The notes under the pieces are model-generated. The model was not told the DNA's origin and ran no database searches. It saw only the letters and a program-made list of their open reading frames with translations. From the NCBI GenBank assembly GCA_947561585.1, contig CANNZV010000258.1:62001-126000 (forward strand): a stretch of 64,000 nt of DNA, read 5' to 3'. Position numbers and translations under genes: made by a program. The DNA is from Caprella mutica (lineage: Eukaryota; Arthropoda; Malacostraca; Amphipoda; Caprellidae). This document shows, in pieces, positions 57,990 through 64,000 of this stretch; position 1 is the first letter of the stretch, and each line of letters begins with the position of its first letter.

Positions 57990-60900
57990 TTATAAATCAC
58001 GTTACAATCTAACGATCATTTTGATGGTTCAGAACTTGTAAAATTTCTTTTTATCTGTGAATAGTCAGTCATATAAAAGATAAATTATTCTGTGAAAATT
58101 CGATTATAATTTATCACATAATTAAAAACGCTCATAATTGATTATTTCCAGAGAGACTTAGGAGGCTAGGTAAAATTGAGGTTTTTAGGTAGTTATATTA
58201 TACTGGGTCCAAATTCCATAGACTCTTACACTCAAGGTAATTTTACTACAAAGTTACAGCAATCACCTGTTAAGGAAATAGTTTGCTGTAAGAAAAGAAT
58301 GAACAAAAACTCCAGCAGATCCAGCAGATATGACCATGAGAGAAGTACAAATAATTATTTCGCGTGGTCCGTAGGTCAAATATTATGAATGTTGTTCTGT
58401 CCTAGACTTTATCTAATTTGAGTGAAATTGAAACCATGTAAGTGTTTGTACATAGTTATTACTATTATTTCATCGGTTCATATAATTTTATTCATAGGTT
58501 TATCAAATTTATATTTGATTTTTCTTAAAAGATTAATTAGAATGTTTATTTCATTTGCGTATTTTTAGGTTACAGCTGGTCCCCTATATACCTTTACTGC
58601 TATACGGTAAATCCCTTATCCTATACGAATATACCCCTTACATTAAAATCAGGAATATTACATAAATATGAAACTTATTGTAAATTTATAATTTGGTTGG
58701 TTTTATTTATTCTATCAACCAATTATTTATAAAAACCTCATCACAAAATTCTCTCTGTGCAAATCTTTCTGTTAAAACGCTTTAATGTCTAAAAAGTTAT
58801 TTAAAAGTTTTATATTCAAAATTTTATCCAATAAATACTACGTTTTTTGCATTATTATATACTTGATACTAGTACTATTTTACAAAAGGTAATAATAATT
58901 TATATAAGATAAATCAGATAAGTAGCAATAGGCAAAACTCAGGTAAAATAGGTATAGCAATAATTGTGTGAGCAATGATGACATCAATTACTATTCATAT
59001 GAAAAAGTTGATTGTCGAAATGATCTATAATTGAGTTTTGCGGTTTGGAAAGAAGTTAGCTAATCACCTGATTATCGTAATTGGATGTGAAATATTTTGA
59101 AGCATCCCTATCTTATTGTATGCTACAACCTATTAGTTGTACTGTATCTAACTGTAATCATGTTCTGATATTCACATATGATTAGAATGGTTATGATATT
59201 TATCTCATATATAACTAATTCATTAATTTCATCAATTTCAATTATTCGATTTTGTAGAGGATTAGTAAATCCAAGTTTCACTCATCTCTTCACTTAACTG
59301 TAAGTATTTCTTGTGTATCTGCTAATCACATTAATAACTTAATTCCCAGTGAGTAAGAATAGCAATCAGCTCCTGACTGATGACAGCTCTAACAGACCAA
59401 TTCACACTATCAGCAGCTGCCAGTGGGAGAGTATCGTTCTATTTGGATTGAGTCGTTATAGAACCTGTTGATGGGGATAGATCGATTTATAAAAGCTGCT
59501 CACTTTGTATTTACCATCCAATGTTCTAACGTAAGAAGTAGGGTGATATCTCACTTAACTTAAATTAAAAATCTATTGACAATAATTGTATAGACAACAA
59601 ATTTAAATTAAGTTGAAACAGTTATAAGTATATTGAAAGTTTATACTTATCTTTTAATTCATTTGAAATTTATATTCCTGTGTTCATTAATATACTCAGT
59701 TACATGTAAACATATATTTATATATAATTTTTTTATTTACTTTATTATTTATACATTGTGTAAATAAATATATTCTCCACCATAGAATAGTCTTCATTCA
59801 TATTGAATTAATATTAGTATTTATCAGTATCAAAATTATATATTATAAAGATTGACCACAAATTCATAATATATTAATACTTCTATTTCATTCTTTTTCA
59901 AATATTGCTGTGGAGACTATATCTGATTTTGTTGCTTAAATTCTTTAAAAACAGTGTTATCTAAGTGATTTCACTCAAAAAATAAGCATGCTCAGTTGTT
60001 CACTGTTCAAGTGTTCATGTATGTCATAAATAATTGAGAAGATGAACTAGATTTGTGTAACACAAAATACATTAGTATTTGCATATGAATTATTTATCTT
60101 GTCAGAGAGTGCATTGTTAGTAGATGTTAGTTTAATGAAAGTCAAACATTCAGTGTTTGTTCAATAGAATAGTAGTAAATACTAACAACAAATTTATGCA
60201 CCAATTCAGTTAGAAATGGACTGGTTCAGAAGAATATATCAGTAAATAAACTCTGGTATTCACTGGATTGTAAGTCATAATTATCAATGTCCAGACGACT
60301 TTAATGGCTATGAAAAATGTTGATAAGAACTACAGCCTATCTGCTAATTGAATCTCGATACAAGGGACTCGTAAATAAAAGACTCATCGTTACTTTGTCA
60401 TAGTACACTTACATGTGGGTATTATAATTTGGACAGTTGATTATACTAATCACATATGTTAGGTATTCTTATTTGGTTTGTAGTAACTAATACTACTTTC
60501 AAGTAGGTATTCCCAGAGAGAATTGAAGATGTTTAATTAATTTACTATTATTTCATATATTAGGTTCAAACATGAGAAGTATGAATCAATTTTGTCTTTC
60601 TAATTCATAAGGGATGGATATTTCTTTTAAAGTTCCCTATATACTATATACTTTGTAGCTTCAAACGGAAACAAAATATCAAGACACAATAATTAAAGTT
60701 ATCATATATAATAATGAAACTTAATATTTTTTTATCTGATATGGATTTTTTTTTGTTCCCAGTTCTGAAATGTAAAGATGTAAACTGTGATGCAAGGTTA
60801 TTAAAAATATTGTTCATTAATTTCTCGAGAAATTTCTTTATTAAATCAATAAAGTTACATTAAGAATGAATATGCACATGACACATATGTTTTATATTCT

Positions 60901-62694
60901 ATGCAGAATCAATAAACTTACTTCTTGTCCAACTGGGCATTATTGTGAAATATATACATAGAGTTACTAAGGACTATCTGTGTCCAGGGACTTGATTTAA
61001 TGTTAATTTAGTCTGAATTATTAATAATGATGATACACTTTGTCTGCTGACTGAACACGCACGACCACCACAAAAAATAGAAAAAACTGGACCAAAATTA
61101 TATAACAAGGAATATGATGCCTATATTTAAATGTTTATATATAATACATGGATATAATACAGCGAGTGAACGGAATAAAAAGTGAAACTTAGTACATAAA
61201 GGTCTAAAGCTGGATTTGTTTCAAGATTATTATTTTTTATTCATATACACTGTTACTATACAGAAATAATATGAATACTTTTCAATTTGTTTAGAGAATG
61301 TTTACAGACATTAACATTGTTAAAACAATTTGTAGAATTAATGTATTATGAAACAGTTATGTACACTATTGCACAGTATTTAATTTGATCGGATGTCATT
61401 TTTTCTGAATATTTTTTTGTCTACATAACCGATCTGGGTCATACCCCGTAGGTTTGGTTTCCTGACAGTTTTACACCAACTGACACTATAGCTGTGTTCA
61501 TCTTAGATTGCTGCACTTATGCAAGGGTATTCAGGATAAACTGACACTAACTAAATAAACCGACTATACTGAGTTTGTTTCCTGTAGCACATATGTCAAG
61601 TAGAGGTTGATCGAACTTGTTTTGAGTAATGTCACTCCTGTCACTAATGTTACAAGTGACAGAAGGGACACCTTCTGGTTAGAACGGATGATTAGCTTGA
61701 CAGTAAGCAAAAAGGTAACACTTGTAGTATACAATATACCGACTCGAACCTGTCAGCTGTACCCTGAGGGGGTTTTGTTTCGGTCACTAAGACTAAGGAT
61801 TGGGATGAGCTGTAATCTAGAAAACAAAATGTGCATTTCTCGAAATTTAAAACCGTTCTTAGGAAAACACGCGCTTAATAATAATAATAATCTTAATAAT
61901 TTTGTTAGCCGGTGAGGGCTAAGTTTAGCATGACTGTTTAACCCTTTCGCGACGATTGTGATAGTATACATCCTACCTAATTTCATTTCATTTATATAAA
62001 AATGGCCTCAAATGTCCTAGAAATGCTTTGAAACAGCTTATTGCCGTGTTGTAGTAACTCTTGCGATGTTGCAAGATGCAAGACTACTAATTTTGAATTT
62101 CCATATACCCATTTATTGGCATCAATGACCGCCATATTGTCTGAGGTTGCAGGTACTAATAAAAAAAAATGGGTTAATTATTGATATTTTCACAGTTTTA
62201 TGAATATGTGAAGTATTTTCATGGTAGAACCACCTGCATAAGTTAATTGTTCATGCTTTTTGAATTATTTGTAATTTGTGAGCAGAATATTTTTAATTTT
62301 TTTTACAAATTTGGAATTATTGTCACACTTGGGACTCACCATTGCAATGAATATCCCAACATGGGAAAATACAATGGGAAAATATATTCCAATCGTATCC
62401 AAAATTGTACTTTGGTGGTCCAACTAAAACAGAAGAGGCATCAAAACTATCGAACTACAGAACAAATTACTACTTTGGTCTTGCTGGTCCAAGAGCCTAA
62501 TGGGACAATACATCACAATGGAAAAGGAAAGTGCGATCATATGTCTCATAACAAAAAGAAATCAAGAAAATGACTTCGCATATCGATTAAGAAGCCTTCA
62601 AACATTTCATGAATATAAAAAATATTAGCTCTTTCCCAAAATAGCGGCGCAAAATATTTTATAATATTTCTATTTAATATCATTATTTATTAAT
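57990..62694. other. Long AT-rich spacer, no supported gene
   Basis: Frames up to 108 codons (61607-61915 plus, 62247-62573 plus, 58176-58388 plus) have no recognisable domains and are not backed by splice or promoter evidence. The region around 61940-62640 may be an aged transposon (TTAACCCTTTCGCGACG at about 61938 resembles a piggyBac-like tip) but no partner end was found. Confidence 0.4.
59488..59495 (+). promoter_or_regulatory. Candidate TATA box
   Basis: TATAAAAG is followed by TCACTTTG at initiator distance and a splice-donor-like TTCTAAC|GTAAGAAG some 50 bp downstream. No coding continuation was found. Confidence 0.2.
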
Positions 62695-62930
62695 TTACTA
62701 GTGTACTTTCCCGCTGAAAATAACGGGCCATCATTAATACCAATTTATTTCCCGTTATTAGGTTACTTTTATGAACTCAATTGTTTGAAATCAAATTTTC
62801 TACATATCTAGTCTAATTTAATTAATAGATAAAAGACATTTAAAAATTGAATAAAAACAAAGGAATTTAAATACTAAGTCAATATATTCCGGTGCGTATC
62901 ATAGTTACATTCTTCATGTTTAATAACTAG
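62695..62930 (+). repeat. Dispersed repeat, inverted copy of 44040-44320
   Basis: Shares ACTAGTGTACTTTCCCG, AATACCAATTTATT(T/A)CCCGTTATT and GTGCGTATCATAGTTACA with the reverse complement of the 44-kb copy. Confidence 0.75.
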
Positions 62931-62961
62931 GGTTTCTCATATTGGCCACTTAAATTATGCT

Positions 62962-63022
62962 TGTCCCGGGATTCCGGGATAAAAATCGTGTTCATCCCGG
63001 GATCTCGGGAAATCCCAGGATA
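62962..63022. mobile_element. hAT-like subterminal CCCGGGA motifs
   Basis: GTCCCGGGATTCCGGGATAA and CATCCCGGGATCTCGGGAAA are clustered palindromic CCCGGGA words, typical of the subterminal region of one hAT group. The tip may be TAGGGTTTCTCA near 62930. No opposite end lies in the window. Confidence 0.45.
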
Positions 63023-63310
63023 AGTTTTGTGCACTAATATAGTATAGTTAACCCATTCATATGAGTCAAAACAAATCAAATTTGATTTGATTCAAATAAT
63101 CCTTTCTCTGTGTGTTTGGCCCTACATAACTTAACCACTGGTTACGTTCTTTCGCTGCAGTATCATGTTTTCGATGTTTGCTACAGATAGCCTTATTCTG
63201 AGATGAACTTGTTATACACATACCAGCTGACTTTTGGAGGTGCCATATAGGTGATAAAAACGTGTTGAATTAATAATAGAGGTTATTTAAACTCTGCGTT
63301 GAAGGTTTTT

Positions 63311-63373
63311 TCAGATATCAAGCTTTCGAATAGAAAGATTTCTATTCATCATCAGGAGAAGGGTGGAAAAACC
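63311..63373 (-). ncRNA. Hammerhead-ribozyme-like motif
   Basis: Read on the minus strand: CTGATGA (63355-63349), one extra T, a perfect 9-bp stem GAATAGAAA-TC-TTTCTATTC, then GAAA (63327-63324). This is the CUGAUGA - stem II - GAAA core of a hammerhead. Outside, GGTTTTT (63376-63370) can pair with AAAAACC (63309-63303) as an outer stem I. The stem III region (AGCTTGATA) does not close properly, and the extra T after CUGAUGA departs from the consensus. Hammerheads of this layout occur in Penelope-like retroelements. Probably decayed if real. Confidence 0.4.
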
Positions 63374-63670
63374 TGGACCTGACAATGAATTTTATGACCA
63401 ATGGTTGTATGTTGGATACCGTCTTTCTATTTAAGCTATATATCCTAAAGTTTATTAATATTAATTAACAATCTATTTAGTATTGAGATATGAGACAAAA
63501 ATTAGAAAATTTGTTACTAACTTAGCTATTGCTTACTACATTAATTCTCTAGAATATTTTTACTTTCTATATATCTGTTACAAAATCAAGTGTGTTTTAT
63601 CTCCTTGTTTCTATGTATGTTCTCTATTCATATTTATCTTCTCTATTCTTATACATTAATTGTTGCTATA

Positions 63671-64000
63671 CGTGTGTCCTCTTGATCCATATGTGTGTCC
63701 TATGGATCTTAAGTGTGTCTTGTTGATCAAAAGTGTGTCCTGTAGATCTTATGTGTGTCCTGTTAATCTTAAGAGTTTCCTGTAGATCTTAAGTGGGTCC
63801 TATTGATCCTAAATGTGTCCTATTGATCCTAAGTGTGTCCTGTTGATCTTATGTGTGTCTTGTTGATCCTAAGAGTTTCCTCCAGATCTTAAGTGTGTAC
63901 AGTTGAACCTAAGTGTGTCCTATTGATCCTAAGTGTGTCCTATTGATCCTAAGTGTGTCCTATTGATCCTAAGTGTGTCCTGTTGATACTATGGGTGTCC
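63671..64000 (+). repeat. 20-bp minisatellite, runs off the window
   Basis: The unit is TGTGTCCTGTTGATCCTAAG with variants (TATTGATCCT, GTAGATCTTA). About 16 copies are visible; the array continues beyond 64000. Confidence 0.92.

Overview
The window looks like a gene-poor, AT-rich stretch of nuclear DNA from an insect-like animal. There are no long open reading frames, no ribosomal RNA genes and no bacterial operon structure. Instead there are dense DNA-transposon remnants (mariner-like, hAT, PIF/Harbinger, Mutator-like, TTAA-type), tRNA-derived sequence, minisatellites and long AT-rich spacers. The mariner-like and Harbinger-like transposase fragments resemble insect ones, and a hemipteran is my best guess, but the species cannot be fixed from sequence alone.

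Layout. 1-5 kb: a palindromic mariner derivative and a second inverted-repeat element in AT-rich spacer. 5-7.1 kb: two nested foldback elements whose ends are tandem arrays of a short CGAA-containing unit. 7.4-8.4 kb: a dead mariner-like element. 10.5-10.9 kb: a 19-bp minisatellite. 12-17 kb: a GACCTT-family repeat, a small foldback and two more CGAA-type foldbacks. 19-21.6 kb: a GACCTT-family repeat split by a large element (A) that carries a tRNA-like sequence and a decayed LINE fragment. 22-24.4 kb: an 854-bp inverted-repeat element, then a decayed coding locus. 26-31 kb: dispersed repeat copies. 31.5-34.6 kb: a hAT element with an intact 8-bp target duplication, most of it a 32-bp minisatellite of about 73 copies. 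35-41.5 kb: a foldback followed by a multi-layer nest of transposons around a mariner-like transposase pseudogene. 44-47.5 kb: a TTAA-flanked element, a PIF-type MITE and a related MITE. 51.6-51.8 kb: the best host-gene candidate, a minus-strand terminal exon with a poly(A) signal. 52-58 kb: two GACCTT copies, a deleted PIF/Harbinger element with a transposase N-terminal fragment, and element B, a relative of element A with a tRNA-like core. 58-64 kb: AT-rich spacer, a repeat copy inverted relative to one at 44 kb, hAT-like CCCGGGA motifs, a hammerhead-ribozyme-like motif and a minisatellite running off the end.

Most striking. (1) Elements A and B share terminal motifs, satellite arms and a tRNA-like core. 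(2) A group of Mutator-like foldbacks keeps a CGAA core in its terminal repeats while the rest of the repeat changes; two members have exact 9-bp target duplications. (3) A hAT element has filled itself with a minisatellite. (4) A hammerhead-like motif lies near the right edge. No functional operon, CRISPR array, intact transposase or complete host gene is visible.
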